From the NCBI RefSeq assembly GCF_011752975.1, contig NZ_VWWP01000002.1, forward strand, positions 676,784 to 740,783: DNA of 64,000 nt, written 5' to 3'. The stretch comes from Chryseobacterium sp. Tr-659. Lineage in GTDB: Bacteria; Bacteroidota; Bacteroidia; Flavobacteriales; Weeksellaceae. A program made the translations under genes and the position numbers. The first letter of the stretch is position 1. Each line of letters begins with the position of its first letter. Shown here one piece after another: positions 25,766-34,528 of this stretch. The notes beneath the pieces were generated by a model, which was not told the DNA's origin, did no database searches, and saw only the letters and a program-made list of their open reading frames with translations.

Positions 25766-27337
25766 ATGAAAAAAAGCATCTTATCTATTGTGGTTTTTGC
25801 TGCTGCCTCTATTTGTATAAAAGCCCAAAACACATCGGATCAATCATTCAAATACCTTGAATATGATGTGCAGAAGATCCAAAATCTTTACAAGCATAAT
25901 AAAGCAACTGTAAAAGAAGTTGTTGAAGCCTATCTTAAACGGATTCATGATATTGATAAAAATGGTGTACAGTTGAATTCTGTAATCACCATCAATCCTG
26001 ATGCCGTCAAAATTGCTGATTCTCTGGATCATCTTGATTCTAAATCTAAAAACAAGCCTTTGTTCGGGATTCCTGTCTTGTTAAAAGACAATATAGATAC
26101 TCATGATAAAATGCCCAATACAGCCGGTTCTCTGGCTTTAAAAGATTCATTTCCCCTGCAAGACAGCTACCTGGTAAAAAAATTAAGAGAAGCCGGAGCT
26201 GTGATTATCGGAAAGACCAACCTGAGTGAATGGGCCAACTTTAGAGGTGAAAAATCTACCAGTGGCTGGAGCGGATTGGGAGGACTTACTAAAAATCCAT
26301 ATATTCTGAACAGGAATACCTGTGGATCCAGTGCCGGCTCAGGAGCTGCAATTTCTTCCAATCTTGGTATTATTGCCATAGGTACAGAAACCAACGGCTC
26401 TATAATCTGCCCATCAAGCATCAACGGAATTGTCGGGTTAAAACCTACTGTTGGACTAATTTCCAGACAGGGAATCATTCCTATTTCAAATACTCAGGAT
26501 ACTTCAGGGCCTATGGCAAGAACAGTAAGAGATATTGCTATAAGTCTGGGAACAATGGCTGGTGAAGATAAAAAAGATATAAAAACAATTGGAAACGCGC
26601 CATATCTGCATAAAGATTACACCCAATTCCTTACTTTGAACGGACTGAAAGGAAAAAGATTAGGATATGTAAAAGGAATTACAAAAGGAGCCAGTAAAAA
26701 AGTAGATGAATTATTCAGAAAAACCTTAAAAGTCTTAGAAGCCCAGGGAGCTGTTATTATCGAGATAGACAATGATATTATTTCAGAAAACGTGCAGCAA
26801 AAATCCTTTGAATTAATGATTAATGAATTTAAAGACGGTTTAAATGATTACTTTTTATCTCTGGGAAAGAACGCACCTATTAAAAATATTGATGAATTAA
26901 TTACCTTTAATAAAAATAACAAAGAAGAATTACAGTATTTCGGTCAGGAATTCTTAGAACTTGCCGCTAAAAGCAATGGCATAAAAGATAAGAATTACCC
27001 GCAAACCTTAAAATCAGTACAGGAAGGAAGCCAAAAGAAAGGAATAGATTTTACTATGAATAAGTATAAACTCGATGCCATTATTTCTCCTGCAACCACT
27101 GAAGCCTGGAAAACAGATCTCAAAAACGGAGATTCATACTCGTTTGGAAGTGCTGATGCCGCAGCTATTGCGGGATACCCCAGTATTACACTTCCGATGG
27201 GATACATTGACGAATTACCTGTCGGAATTTTATTTTCTGCCGGAAAATGGGAAGAAGGGAAACTCATCAATATGGCTTACACTTTTGAACAGGTTAATCC
27301 GCAAAGAAAAGTACCCGGATTTTTACCCGGAAATTAG
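25766..27337 (+). CDS. Exported amidase-signature enzyme
   Basis: Amidase-signature family hydrolase of amides. Seen: 523 residues; signal peptide about 1-20 (SIVVFAAASICIKAQ); catalytic Lys in VLLKDNIDT; glycine/serine-rich signature GSSAGSGAAISSNLG with the cis-serine; nucleophile Ser in TETNGSIICPS. The signal peptide puts it in the periplasm or outside, suggesting peptide or amide scavenging. The substrate is unknown. Confidence 0.9.
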   Translation: MKKSILSIVVFAAASICIKAQNTSDQSFKYLEYDVQKIQNLYKHNKATVKEVVEAYLKRIHDIDKNGVQLNSVITINPDAVKIADSLDHLDSKSKNKPLFGIPVLLKDNIDTHDKMPNTAGSLALKDSFPLQDSYLVKKLREAGAVIIGKTNLSEWANFRGEKSTSGWSGLGGLTKNPYILNRNTCGSSAGSGAAISSNLGIIAIGTETNGSIICPSSINGIVGLKPTVGLISRQGIIPISNTQDTSGPMARTVRDIAISLGTMAGEDKKDIKTIGNAPYLHKDYTQFLTLNGLKGKRLGYVKGITKGASKKVDELFRKTLKVLEAQGAVIIEIDNDIISENVQQKSFELMINEFKDGLNDYFLSLGKNAPIKNIDELITFNKNNKEELQYFGQEFLELAAKSNGIKDKNYPQTLKSVQEGSQKKGIDFTMNKYKLDAIISPATTEAWKTDLKNGDSYSFGSADAAAIAGYPSITLPMGYIDELPVGILFSAGKWEEGKLINMAYTFEQVNPQRKVPGFLPGN

Positions 27338-27352
27338 ATAATATACAAGCAA

Positions 27353-27380
27353 AAAGCGCAGAAATTACTTTCTGCGCTTT
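27353..27380. terminator. Bidirectional terminator
   Basis: AAAGCGCAGAAA (27353-27364) pairs perfectly with 27369-27380 between the convergent amidase and pseudouridine-synthase genes. Confidence 0.88.
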
Positions 27381-27404
27381 ATATTTTTAACACTTAAAAT
27401 TATT

Positions 27405-28583
27405 TTAAAGCATTTTAAGGTTATTCACTTCCAGTTCTGTAAGGATTCTCCAGTGTCCTCTCTTGATATTCTTCTTCGTCAATCCGGCAAACATTACTCT
27501 GTCTAAAGATTCTACTTCGTAACCTAATCTTTGGAAAATTCTTCTGATTACACGGTTCCATCCGATATGAATTTCAATTCCGATTTCATTTTTCGGCTTT
27601 CCTTCAATATACGAAATCTGGTCAACTACCGCTACCCCTTCATCCAAACGGATACCTTCTGCAATAAGACGTAAATCTTCACCGGTAAGTTTTTTGTCCA
27701 ATGTTACATGATAGATCTTTTTAGCATCGAAAGACGGGTGTGTCAACTTTTTAGTCATGTGTCCGTCGTTGGTTAATAAGATAACACCAGTTGTTGAACG
27801 ATCCAGTCTTCCCACTGGGAAAAGTCTGTAAGGAGAAGCATTTGCCACAAGATCCATTACTGTTTTTCTTGCTTTGTCGTCTTTCGTAGTAGAAATATAA
27901 CCTTTTGGCTTATTTAAAAGTACATAAACAGGTTTTTCTGGAGTAATACTTTGTCCGTCGAAAACAACTCTGTCTGTTTTCTGTACCTGATATCCCATTT
28001 CAGTTACCACTTTTCCGTTTACTTCCACCAATCCTTGTGTAATCAGCTCATCAGCTTCTCTTCTGCTGCAGATTCCGGAATTGGCAATATACTTATTGAG
28101 ACGGATGCTGTCTTTATTCACATCCTTTTCAATTTTGTTCAGTCTTCTCTTCTGTACAAAAGATTTTGCTCTGTCATCTCTTTCCTCTCCGTTAGATGGT
28201 CTTCTTCCGTATTTCAGGCTGCCTCTTTCGTACTTATCTCTTGTATCAAAGTTCTTCCCTCCTCTTTTTGGTCTTCCGAAAGATTTTTTCTCATAGCTCT
28301 CACTTTTATTCGTGATGTATGGCGTTCTTTCAGATTTAGAACCAAAATCTTCATTGGAGTTCTCAAAGCTGTCTGTATTTTTCTTGAAAGGTTTCTTTTC
28401 AAATTTTGAGTTGGATCCTTTATGTTCCGGGCCTTTTCTTGCACCGTCTTTAGAAAAAGGTTTCTTAAAAGGTTTTGATCCTGAAGAATTTCCAGATCTG
28501 GAAGCACGAGAATCATCAGAACTTTTCTTGGTTGAAATTCTTGGTCTCTTTGGTCTGTCTGAATTATTATTATCTCTGCTCAT
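27405..28583 (-). CDS. rRNA pseudouridine synthase (RluB/RsuA family) with long disordered N-terminus
   Basis: Isomerises a specific uridine in rRNA. Seen: 392 residues; the first ~150 are low-complexity K/R/S/D/G-rich and probably disordered; then an S4 domain (IRLNKYIANSGICSRREADEL) and the catalytic core with the aspartate in FPVGRLDRSTTGVILLTNDG. E. coli RsuA/RluB lack such an N-terminal extension, but it is common in Bacteroidota and may bind rRNA. The target uridine is not deducible. Confidence 0.92.
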   Translation of the reverse strand: MSRDNNNSDRPKRPRISTKKSSDDSRASRSGNSSGSKPFKKPFSKDGARKGPEHKGSNSKFEKKPFKKNTDSFENSNEDFGSKSERTPYITNKSESYEKKSFGRPKRGGKNFDTRDKYERGSLKYGRRPSNGEERDDRAKSFVQKRRLNKIEKDVNKDSIRLNKYIANSGICSRREADELITQGLVEVNGKVVTEMGYQVQKTDRVVFDGQSITPEKPVYVLLNKPKGYISTTKDDKARKTVMDLVANASPYRLFPVGRLDRSTTGVILLTNDGHMTKKLTHPSFDAKKIYHVTLDKKLTGEDLRLIAEGIRLDEGVAVVDQISYIEGKPKNEIGIEIHIGWNRVIRRIFQRLGYEVESLDRVMFAGLTKKNIKRGHWRILTELEVNNLKML

Positions 28584-28684
28584 TCTAAAAATTTCTGCAA
28601 AGATAGTAATTTAGTTACGAGTTAAAAATTAAGAATCATAACTTTGCAATATAGTTTACATTTTAACTTTACATACATTTGAAG

Positions 28685-29731
28685 ATGATAACAATATTAA
28701 ACGATAATTTTTCTCAGCTCAACGAGTTCCTTCACGAAAAAACTTTCAGTAAAATTTTTATTCTTGTAGATGAAAATACACATGAATACTGTCTTCCTGT
28801 TCTGTTAGGAAATATGGAAACCGATCTTGGCTTTGAAATTCTGGAGATAGAATCCGGTGAAGAAATGAAAAATATCCAGACCGCCAACCAGCTTTGGGAA
28901 ATTCTTACCGAAATGCAGGCAGATAGAAAAGCACTGGTCATTAATCTTGGCGGAGGTGTAATTACAGATATGGGAGGTTTTGTTGCATCTACTTATAAAA
29001 GAGGAATACAGTTCATCAATATTCCTACTACCCTTTTATCCATGTGCGATGCTTCTATAGGAGGAAAAACAGGAATAGACTTGATGCATTATAAAAATAT
29101 GGTAGGAACTTTTGCTTTCCCTGAGCAGATCTTTATTTATCCTCAATTTTTAAACACGTTACCTTTTAAAGAATTAAGAAGCGGGTTTGCAGAAATGTTG
29201 AAACACGGTCTTATTGCAGAAAAAGCTCATTGGGATCAGCTGATTCAAATCCAGAAACTTGAAGTAGAAACAGTAACACCGCACATTCAGACTTCTATGA
29301 ATATCAAACAGAATGTTGTAGATCAGGATTTTCATGAGCAGAATATCAGAAAGACATTGAATTTCGGCCATACCATTGGTCATGCTGTTGAAAGTTTATG
29401 CCTGCAGCAAGGTAATCCTATTCTTCATGGTGAAGCTGTTGCTATGGGAATGATTGCCGAAGCACATCTTTCTTATCTTGAAAATTTGATCTCCGAGGAA
29501 GATTCAAAAGCGATCATTGAAAATATCCAGAGGTATTATCCTTATCTGGATATCAGTGATTTTAAAGATGAAGATATTACCGCTTTATTGATGAATGATA
29601 AAAAGAATACCGACAGCAAGATCAACTTTTCATTGCTTTCCGGTATCGGTTCATGTACCTATGATTATCAATCCAGCCAGAAAAACATCCTTGAATCATT
29701 ATCTTTTTACAGAAAATTAAATGATGCTTAA
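28685..29731 (+). CDS. aroB: 3-dehydroquinate synthase
   Basis: Second step of the shikimate pathway, converting DAHP to 3-dehydroquinate with NAD and a divalent metal. Seen: 348 residues from ATG 28685 (a TTG two codons earlier is possible); GGGVITDMGGFVASTYKRG and PTTLLSMCDASIGGKTGID are hallmark NAD and substrate segments; metal ligands lie in GFAEMLKHG, LNFGHTIGHAVE and HGEAVAMGM. No other aro gene is nearby. Confidence 0.95.
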   Translation: MITILNDNFSQLNEFLHEKTFSKIFILVDENTHEYCLPVLLGNMETDLGFEILEIESGEEMKNIQTANQLWEILTEMQADRKALVINLGGGVITDMGGFVASTYKRGIQFINIPTTLLSMCDASIGGKTGIDLMHYKNMVGTFAFPEQIFIYPQFLNTLPFKELRSGFAEMLKHGLIAEKAHWDQLIQIQKLEVETVTPHIQTSMNIKQNVVDQDFHEQNIRKTLNFGHTIGHAVESLCLQQGNPILHGEAVAMGMIAEAHLSYLENLISEEDSKAIIENIQRYYPYLDISDFKDEDITALLMNDKKNTDSKINFSLLSGIGSCTYDYQSSQKNILESLSFYRKLNDA

Positions 29732-29853
29732 TCTATTTTGAAGAAATTACAGCTTTTCCAGGCTCTATTTTTGACAAAATTGTCAATTTAGATCATTTCT
29801 AAACAAATGTTTATTTAACCACGTAAGTAATTAATAATTAAACACATAAAATT

Positions 29854-29883
29854 AAATCCGCTTAATAAATAGGCGGATTTTTT
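29854..29883 (+). terminator. Terminator after aroB
   Basis: AAATCCGC (29854-29861) pairs with GCGGATTT (29873-29880) and is followed by a T run. Confidence 0.75.
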
Positions 29884-29910
29884 ATTGATTTTCATCCTGA
29901 AAAATATTTT

Positions 29911-29926
29911 TGGCAAGCAATTTGAA
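29911..29926 (+). promoter_or_regulatory. Sigma-54-like promoter of porin gene 1
   Basis: TGGCAAGCAATTTGAA matches the TGGCACG-N4-TTGCW layout with GG and G at the right distance (-12 GA instead of GC). 82 bases from the ATG at 30008. No TAnnTTTG box in this stretch. Confidence 0.6.
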
Positions 29927-30007
29927 AGATACTCTGCGTTCAACTGAAAATGTTGCACAGTAGTAAAATTTAAAATTAAGAAAGAGTAAAATTAAAAAAT
30001 TAAAGTT

Positions 30008-30637
30008 ATGAAAAAGTTAATTTTAGGATTAGCAGTAACTGCAGGAACATTAGCGTTCGCTCAACAGACGCCTTCTTCTAATCCGGTAACATTTGGGGTA
30101 AAAGGAGGAATGAACGTTTCTTCACTTTCAAAAGATAGCGGTTTAGATGACCAAAAATCTAAAATAGGATTTAATGCAGGTGTATTTGCAAACATTCCGG
30201 TAGCTAGCTCATTCAGCATTCAGCCAGAGGTGTTATATTCACAGTATGGTAACAAATCTGATTTTACAGCTTTAGGAACAAAATATTCAGCATCTACTAA
30301 ATTAGATTATATTGCAGTTCCGGTAATGTTCCAATATAACTTAATCCCTAATCTTTATGTAGAAGCAGGGCCAGAGTTTGGTTTCATGGTAAGTGCTAAA
30401 AACAAATTAAAAAACGAATCTAACGGAGATTCTACTACATCTGATAACTTCAAAGATAATTTTAATACATTCAACTTTGGTATCGGGCTTGGTGCAGGAT
30501 ATTATTTCACTCCAAACCTTGGGCTTACAGCAAGATATGTTGCAGGTTTAACAGATATTGCTAAAAACAGACCTAGCGGATCGGATGCAGTAAGAAACAA
30601 TGTATTCCAGGTAGGTTTAGCTTATAAATTCAAATAA
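30008..30637 (+). CDS. Outer-membrane beta-barrel protein, porin paralog 1
   Basis: 209-residue outer-membrane protein of the PorT/OmpW-like beta-barrel type (Omp_b-brl_2). Seen: signal peptide about 1-19 ending LAFAQ; alternating amphipathic strands (VTFGVKGGMNVSSLS, GVFANIPVASSFSIQPEVLYSQYG, LYVEAGPEFGFMVSA, FNFGIGLGAGYYF); C-terminal strand VFQVGLAYKFK ending in an aromatic-rich pattern for BAM. First of six tandem paralogs. Small solute passage or adhesion is possible; no function is known for the family. Confidence 0.88.
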   Translation: MKKLILGLAVTAGTLAFAQQTPSSNPVTFGVKGGMNVSSLSKDSGLDDQKSKIGFNAGVFANIPVASSFSIQPEVLYSQYGNKSDFTALGTKYSASTKLDYIAVPVMFQYNLIPNLYVEAGPEFGFMVSAKNKLKNESNGDSTTSDNFKDNFNTFNFGIGLGAGYYFTPNLGLTARYVAGLTDIAKNRPSGSDAVRNNVFQVGLAYKFK

Positions 30638-30682
30638 GAATAAGCACACGCACATTCACTAACAAATTTTTATATTCAATAG

Positions 30683-30718
30683 AAAGATCAGGTTAATTTT
30701 TTAACCTGGTCTTTTTTT
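30683..30718 (+). terminator. Terminator of porin gene 1
   Basis: Inverted repeat around AGATCAGGTTAA / TTAACCTGGTCT followed by seven T. Confidence 0.88.
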
Positions 30719-30785
30719 GTGATACTATTCAGTCTTTCATAATTATCCCAATCATGATAAAAGTCATAATCGCCAATATTACTCT

Positions 30786-30801
30786 TGGTATATCATTTGT
30801 T
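30786..30801 (+). promoter_or_regulatory. Sigma-54-like promoter of porin gene 2
   Basis: TGGTATATCATTTGTT has GG and TTTG at the same distance as the other porin promoters, but the -12 base pair is GT. It lies 49 bases from the ATG. Weakest of the set. Confidence 0.42.
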
Positions 30802-30849
30802 TCTTAATAAAACGTTAAACAAAGTTTAATTTTTTTAAAAACACAATTT

Positions 30850-31440
30850 ATGAAAAAGATTTTTTTTAGTCTTGCCCTTGTGGCAGGCACTTTCGCTTTG
30901 GCTCAACAGACCAACGCTGGTAATTCATCATCTTCAGTAAGATTCGGTTTAAAAGCTGGTCTTAACATTTCAAGGTTTTCTGATAGCGATTCAAGATTTA
31001 AAACAGGATTTAATGCAGGTGTATTTGCTAATATCCCTGTAGCAAAGGATTTCTCTTTTCAGCCGGAAGTATTATACAACCAAGTGGGAACAAAAGCTAA
31101 AGCAAACAGTGGTTTAAAAGTAAATGTGGATTACATTTCTGTTCCGTTAATGCTTCAGTACAATGCTCTGCCTAATCTATACTTAGAAGCAGGTCCTCAA
31201 TTCAGTTTTTTAGTTAATTCAAAGTTAAGGTATAAATCATATTCTACAAATACTAAGGATCAATTCAAAACTTTTGATTTTGGTGTTGGTATTGGTGCAG
31301 GATATTATTTAACAGAAAACATCGGAATTACAGCGAGATATGTTGCAGGCTTAACAGATGTTGTAAAAAATACGCCAGGCGTTTACGATGGCAAATCTAA
31401 AAATAATGTTATTCAGGTAGGTTTGGTTTATAAATTTTAA
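30850..31440 (+). CDS. Outer-membrane beta-barrel protein, porin paralog 2
   Basis: 196 residues; signal peptide ending FALAQ, then the same strand pattern as its neighbours (VRFGLKAGLNIS, GVFANIPVAKDFSFQPEVLYNQ, LYLEAGPQFSFLVNSK, GAGYYLTENIGITARYVAGL) and a C-terminal VIQVGLVYKF. It is closest to paralog 4 in the central strands (YISVPLMLQYNALPNLYLEAGPQFSFL is nearly shared). Located in its own transcription unit with a promoter and terminator. Confidence 0.88.
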   Translation: MKKIFFSLALVAGTFALAQQTNAGNSSSSVRFGLKAGLNISRFSDSDSRFKTGFNAGVFANIPVAKDFSFQPEVLYNQVGTKAKANSGLKVNVDYISVPLMLQYNALPNLYLEAGPQFSFLVNSKLRYKSYSTNTKDQFKTFDFGVGIGAGYYLTENIGITARYVAGLTDVVKNTPGVYDGKSKNNVIQVGLVYKF

Positions 31441-31471
31441 GAACTGAATTTATTTTTAAACAACAGATTTC

Positions 31472-31502
31472 AGCCGGATTATTTATTTAATCCGGCTTTT
31501 TT
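31472..31502 (+). terminator. Terminator of porin gene 2
   Basis: AGCCGGATTA (31472-31481) pairs with TAATCCGGCT (31488-31497), followed by T's. The same stem occurs after porin gene 4. Confidence 0.9.
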
Positions 31503-31627
31503 GTGATAACACCCAGAATTCCAGTACTATTCAACATAAAATCCTGCACCATTATTAATTCTGTCCATTAAACATTTACTTACCTTTTACTGTTAAGGTT
31601 CCAAAGCCTTTATAACAAACCCTTTCT

Positions 31628-31643
31628 TGGTACATTGTTTGAT
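31628..31643 (+). promoter_or_regulatory. Sigma-54-like promoter of porin gene 3
   Basis: TGGTACATTGTTTGAT: GG and TTTG at the sigma-54 spacing, -12 GA. 39 bases from the ATG. Confidence 0.55.
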
Positions 31644-31681
31644 GTTAAGCAGGAAGTTAAACAAAATATAAAACTAATTCT

Positions 31682-32281
31682 ATGAAAAAGATCTTTTTTG
31701 GCCTTGCGCTTATCGTAGGTACATTTACTTTCGCTCAGAGTACATCCACAAACACATCTTCTACAACTTCTTCATCTCCGATAAGATTCGGTGTAAAGGC
31801 CGGTCTTAATGTTTCCAGTCTTTCTAAAAGCTCCTGGAACTCCAAAGCAGGTTTTTATGGAGGTGTATTTGCCAACATTCCTGTAGCGAAAGATTTCTCT
31901 GTACAACCGGAGGTTTTATACAGCGGAATAGGTGCAAAAGCTGATTATGGAAATAATTTAAAACTTAATTTGGATTATATTGCAGTTCCGGTAATGATTC
32001 AATATAATATTCTTCCTCAGCTTTATGTAGAAGCGGGACCGCAATTCAGCTTTTTGATTAGCTCAAAATTTAAAGACAGTTCTGAGTCTTTAGATGCTAA
32101 AGATGTAACTAAAAGCTTTGATTTCGGACTTGGTATTGGCGCAGGATATTATTTCACTCAAAATATCGGAGTTACGGCAAGATATGTTGCTGGTTTATCT
32201 GATATTGCAAAAGACAGACTTGTAGGTCTTGAAGCTGTAAAAAATGGTGCTTTCCAGATAGGATTAGCATATAAATTTTAA
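31682..32281 (+). CDS. Outer-membrane beta-barrel protein, porin paralog 3
   Basis: 199 residues; signal peptide ending FTFAQ, a serine/threonine-rich stretch after the cleavage site (STSTNTSSTTSSS), then strands GVKAGLNVSSLSK, GVFANIPVAKDFSVQPEVLYSG, LYVEAGPQFSFLISSK, GAGYYFTQNIGVTARYVAGL, and C-terminal FQIGLAYKF. Highly similar to paralog 4 in the N-terminal half, consistent with recent tandem duplication or gene conversion. Confidence 0.88.
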   Translation: MKKIFFGLALIVGTFTFAQSTSTNTSSTTSSSPIRFGVKAGLNVSSLSKSSWNSKAGFYGGVFANIPVAKDFSVQPEVLYSGIGAKADYGNNLKLNLDYIAVPVMIQYNILPQLYVEAGPQFSFLISSKFKDSSESLDAKDVTKSFDFGLGIGAGYYFTQNIGVTARYVAGLSDIAKDRLVGLEAVKNGAFQIGLAYKF

Positions 32282-32396
32282 ATATTAGATTTAATATTTT
32301 AATAAAAATAACAACAATTAAATAAACTATTAATTTAAAATACTTTTATTAACATTTAAATTTATCACAAAACACAGATTATCAATATTTTATTTT

Positions 32397-32412
32397 TGGT
32401 ACACTGTTTGCT
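32397..32412 (+). promoter_or_regulatory. Sigma-54-like promoter of porin gene 4
   Basis: TGGTACACTGTTTGCT has both GG (-24) and GC (-12) with correct spacing. 51 bases from the ATG at 32463. The preceding 115 bases are very AT-rich. Confidence 0.65.
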
Positions 32413-32462
32413 TATAAACAAAATGTTAAATAAAACTTAAAAACTATTAAAAATAAAAACTT

Positions 32463-33062
32463 ATGAAAAAGATTTTTTTAGGTCTTGCCCTTGCAGCGGG
32501 TACATTTGCTTTCGCTCAAAAGACCACTACTAATACTTCAACTTCAGCATCATCTCCTGTCAGATTCGGTTTAAAAGCTGGTCTTAACGTTTCGAGCTTT
32601 TCTGGTAATGATTCAAAATCTAAAGCAGGATTTTACGGAGGAGTATTTGCAAACATCCCTGTAGCACAGGATTTCTCTTTCCAACCGGAGGTTTTATACA
32701 GCGGAATGGGTGCAAAATCTAAAGCAGACAGTAATGCAAAAGTAAACTTAGACTATATCTCTGTTCCATTAATGCTTCAATACAATGCTTTACCTAATCT
32801 ATATTTAGAAGCGGGACCTCAATTCAGCTTTTTAATCAATTCAAAGTTAAAGTATAAATCAAATTCTGCAGATGGTAAAGACCTATTCAAAAGTTTTGAT
32901 TTCGGTCTTGGTATTGGTGCAGGATATTATTTCACACAAAATATCGGAGTTACGGCAAGATACGTTGCAGGCTTAACGGATATTCTAAAAAACAGACCTG
33001 ATCTTTCTGAAGACAAGTCTAAAAATGGAGTATTCCAGGTAGGTTTAGCTTATAAATTCTAA
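32463..33062 (+). CDS. Outer-membrane beta-barrel protein, porin paralog 4
   Basis: 199 residues; signal peptide ending FAFAQ, then the family strands with GGVFANIPVAQDFSFQPEVL, LYLEAGPQFSFLINSKLKY, GIGAGYYFTQNIGVTARYV and C-terminal FQVGLAYKF. It appears mosaic: N-terminal half like paralog 3 and middle like paralog 2. The gene forms its own transcription unit with a sigma-54-like promoter and strong terminator. Confidence 0.88.
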   Translation: MKKIFLGLALAAGTFAFAQKTTTNTSTSASSPVRFGLKAGLNVSSFSGNDSKSKAGFYGGVFANIPVAQDFSFQPEVLYSGMGAKSKADSNAKVNLDYISVPLMLQYNALPNLYLEAGPQFSFLINSKLKYKSNSADGKDLFKSFDFGLGIGAGYYFTQNIGVTARYVAGLTDILKNRPDLSEDKSKNGVFQVGLAYKF

Positions 33063-33091
33063 TACTGAATTTATTTTACACAGCATAAAAG

Positions 33092-33121
33092 GCCGGATTA
33101 TTTATTTAATCCGGCTTTTTC
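33092..33121 (+). terminator. Terminator of porin gene 4
   Basis: GCCGGATTA (33092-33100) pairs with TAATCCGGC (33107-33115), followed by five T. Nearly the same as the terminator after porin gene 2. Confidence 0.9.
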
Positions 33122-33139
33122 TTATGTTCTATTCTTTTT

Positions 33140-33155
33140 TGGCAAGAAATTTGCG
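33140..33155 (+). promoter_or_regulatory. Sigma-54-like promoter without a downstream ORF
   Basis: TGGCAAGAAATTTGCG keeps -24 GG and -12 GC with exact spacing, one of the best matches in the window. The next CDS starts 346 bases later, has its own element, and lies behind a terminator. Confidence 0.6.
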
Positions 33156-33420
33156 TAGTGTGTAGTGATTGTATCTTATTCCGCCAACGTTCAGATTACA
33201 GTTTCTGTATCTTTCTGAAATTCGTTTCGATTCAGTTTAATAACCATTTATCATTTTCGAAATTAGAAATTATTATTTAGCAATATGTTTAGATAATACT
33301 GAAAAGTGAGCGTGGATATCAGCTGCATAAAAGCAACATAAATAATGTTGCATGTACATAAAATACATTTTGATTTCAATAGAAAAAGTCAGGTTTATTT
33401 GTTTAAGCCTGACTTTTTCG
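33156..33420 (+). ncRNA. Candidate small RNA or leftover porin unit
   Basis: About 250 bases between a sigma-54-like promoter (33140-33155) and a clear terminator (stem AAAGTCAGG... / ...CCTGACTTT, about 33385-33420, followed by T's). No convincing ORF is present on the plus strand. It contains a perfect 7-base hairpin (GCAACAT / ATGTTGC, 33333-33351). It may encode a non-coding RNA, or it may be the shell of a porin gene that lost its coding part. Inference only. Confidence 0.4.
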
Positions 33421-33454
33421 CTTATTGTATGATTTTTATCACCTTTATCCTTTA

Positions 33455-33470
33455 TGGCAGGGGTTTTGTC
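33455..33470 (+). promoter_or_regulatory. Sigma-54-like promoter of porin gene 5
   Basis: TGGCAGGGGTTTTGTC keeps -24 GG and the TTTG block at the right distance (-12 GT). 32 bases from the ATG. Confidence 0.5.
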
Positions 33471-33501
33471 GCATTAAAAACTTAAATAAAAACTTTAAAC
33501 C

Positions 33502-34203
33502 ATGAAGAAATTCATTGCAGTTATAGCATTCGCAGGGAGCCTTTTCGTAAATGCTCAGGAAAAAGCTCAATCTACCTCATCTCTTTCCCCTATCAGTTTC
33601 GGTGTTAAGGCCGGCTTTAATGGTTCTACCCTTACGAGAGGAGATGGCTATAATTATGATAATAACGAGAAAATAAAGCCGGGCTTTCATGCCGGTGTAT
33701 TTGTACATATTCCTGTTACGGAAAAGTTTAGTGTACAACCTGAGCTTCTTTTCAGTCAGCTGGGATCAAAATCGGATTACAATTACAGAACCACTTCCGA
33801 CAATTACAGAATGACACAGCATTATAGTTATACAACAACTTTAAACTATATCACCCTTCCTTTAATGGTTCAGTATAATATTCTTCCTCAGCTGTACGTA
33901 GAAGCCGGACCTGAATTTGGCCTTTTACTGGGAGGAAAGACAAAAGGAGATCTTACTACCATTGAAATGACAGGAAGTACACTCATTGTTGAGCATAATG
34001 AACATGTTTCAAAAAGCATTCCTATGAGTTTATTGAACCGATTCAATTTCGGAATCGGAATTGGTGCGGGGTATTACTTTACGGAAAAATTGGCCGCCAC
34101 AGCTAGATTTACCGCTGGTATTACTGAGGTATACAAATACAACTCAGACGATAAAATCAGAAATAATGCATTCCAGATCGGAGTCGCCTATAAGTTTAAA
34201 TAA
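33502..34203 (+). CDS. Outer-membrane beta-barrel protein, porin paralog 5
   Basis: 233 residues, longer than paralogs 1-4 because of extended loops (NYRTTSDNYRMTQHYSYTTT; the region around TKGDLTTIEMTGS). Signal peptide ending FVNAQ; strands ISFGVKAGFNGSTL, GVFVHIPVTEKFSVQPELLFSQLG, LYVEAGPEFGLLLGGK, GIGAGYYFTEKLAATARF; C-terminal FQIGVAYKFK. More diverged than paralogs 2-4. Confidence 0.86.
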   Translation: MKKFIAVIAFAGSLFVNAQEKAQSTSSLSPISFGVKAGFNGSTLTRGDGYNYDNNEKIKPGFHAGVFVHIPVTEKFSVQPELLFSQLGSKSDYNYRTTSDNYRMTQHYSYTTTLNYITLPLMVQYNILPQLYVEAGPEFGLLLGGKTKGDLTTIEMTGSTLIVEHNEHVSKSIPMSLLNRFNFGIGIGAGYYFTEKLAATARFTAGITEVYKYNSDDKIRNNAFQIGVAYKFK

Positions 34204-34226
34204 CTATATTTTATTTTCAATTTGGG

Positions 34227-34256
34227 GCCGGATATTTCAGTATCCGGCATTTTTTA
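34227..34256 (+). terminator. Terminator of porin gene 5
   Basis: GCCGGATA (34227-34234) pairs with TATCCGGC (34241-34248), followed by six T. Confidence 0.9.
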
Positions 34257-34448
34257 TTAGAAAAAGAGCTATTGGATTTTAAAGTTTTCACTATTTCCAT
34301 TATCAGTACTAAAGTTTTTTGGGCATTCAATTGTTTTCAAAAAAAAGATACTAATACTGTATTTTCTGATAGAAAAAGAGAAAAACCATGTAGGGAATGA
34401 ACATCTAAAACCTTTTAAAAACCCTTTAAAATAAAGCTTTTTCAACTT

Positions 34449-34464
34449 TGGCAAGCAATTTGCA
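34449..34464 (+). promoter_or_regulatory. Sigma-54-like promoter of porin gene 6
   Basis: TGGCAAGCAATTTGCA: -24 GG, -12 GC and TTGCA block, the best match to the sigma-54 consensus in the window. 65 bases from the ATG at 34529. Confidence 0.68.
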
Positions 34465-34528
34465 AAATAATTCAAGTCTGATTGAGAAATCATTCAATAC
34501 ACAAATAGTAAAATTAAAAAATAAAATT

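Noticed and set aside
27951..28409. 152-codon open frame on the plus strand inside the pseudouridine synthase gene
   Set aside because: It is antisense to the low-complexity N-terminal extension and its composition follows from that strand; no start context or family pattern.
29771..29786. TTGACAA-AA-TTGTCAA inverted repeat after aroB
   Set aside because: Short, AT-rich and followed by a better terminator; no gene start nearby to regulate.
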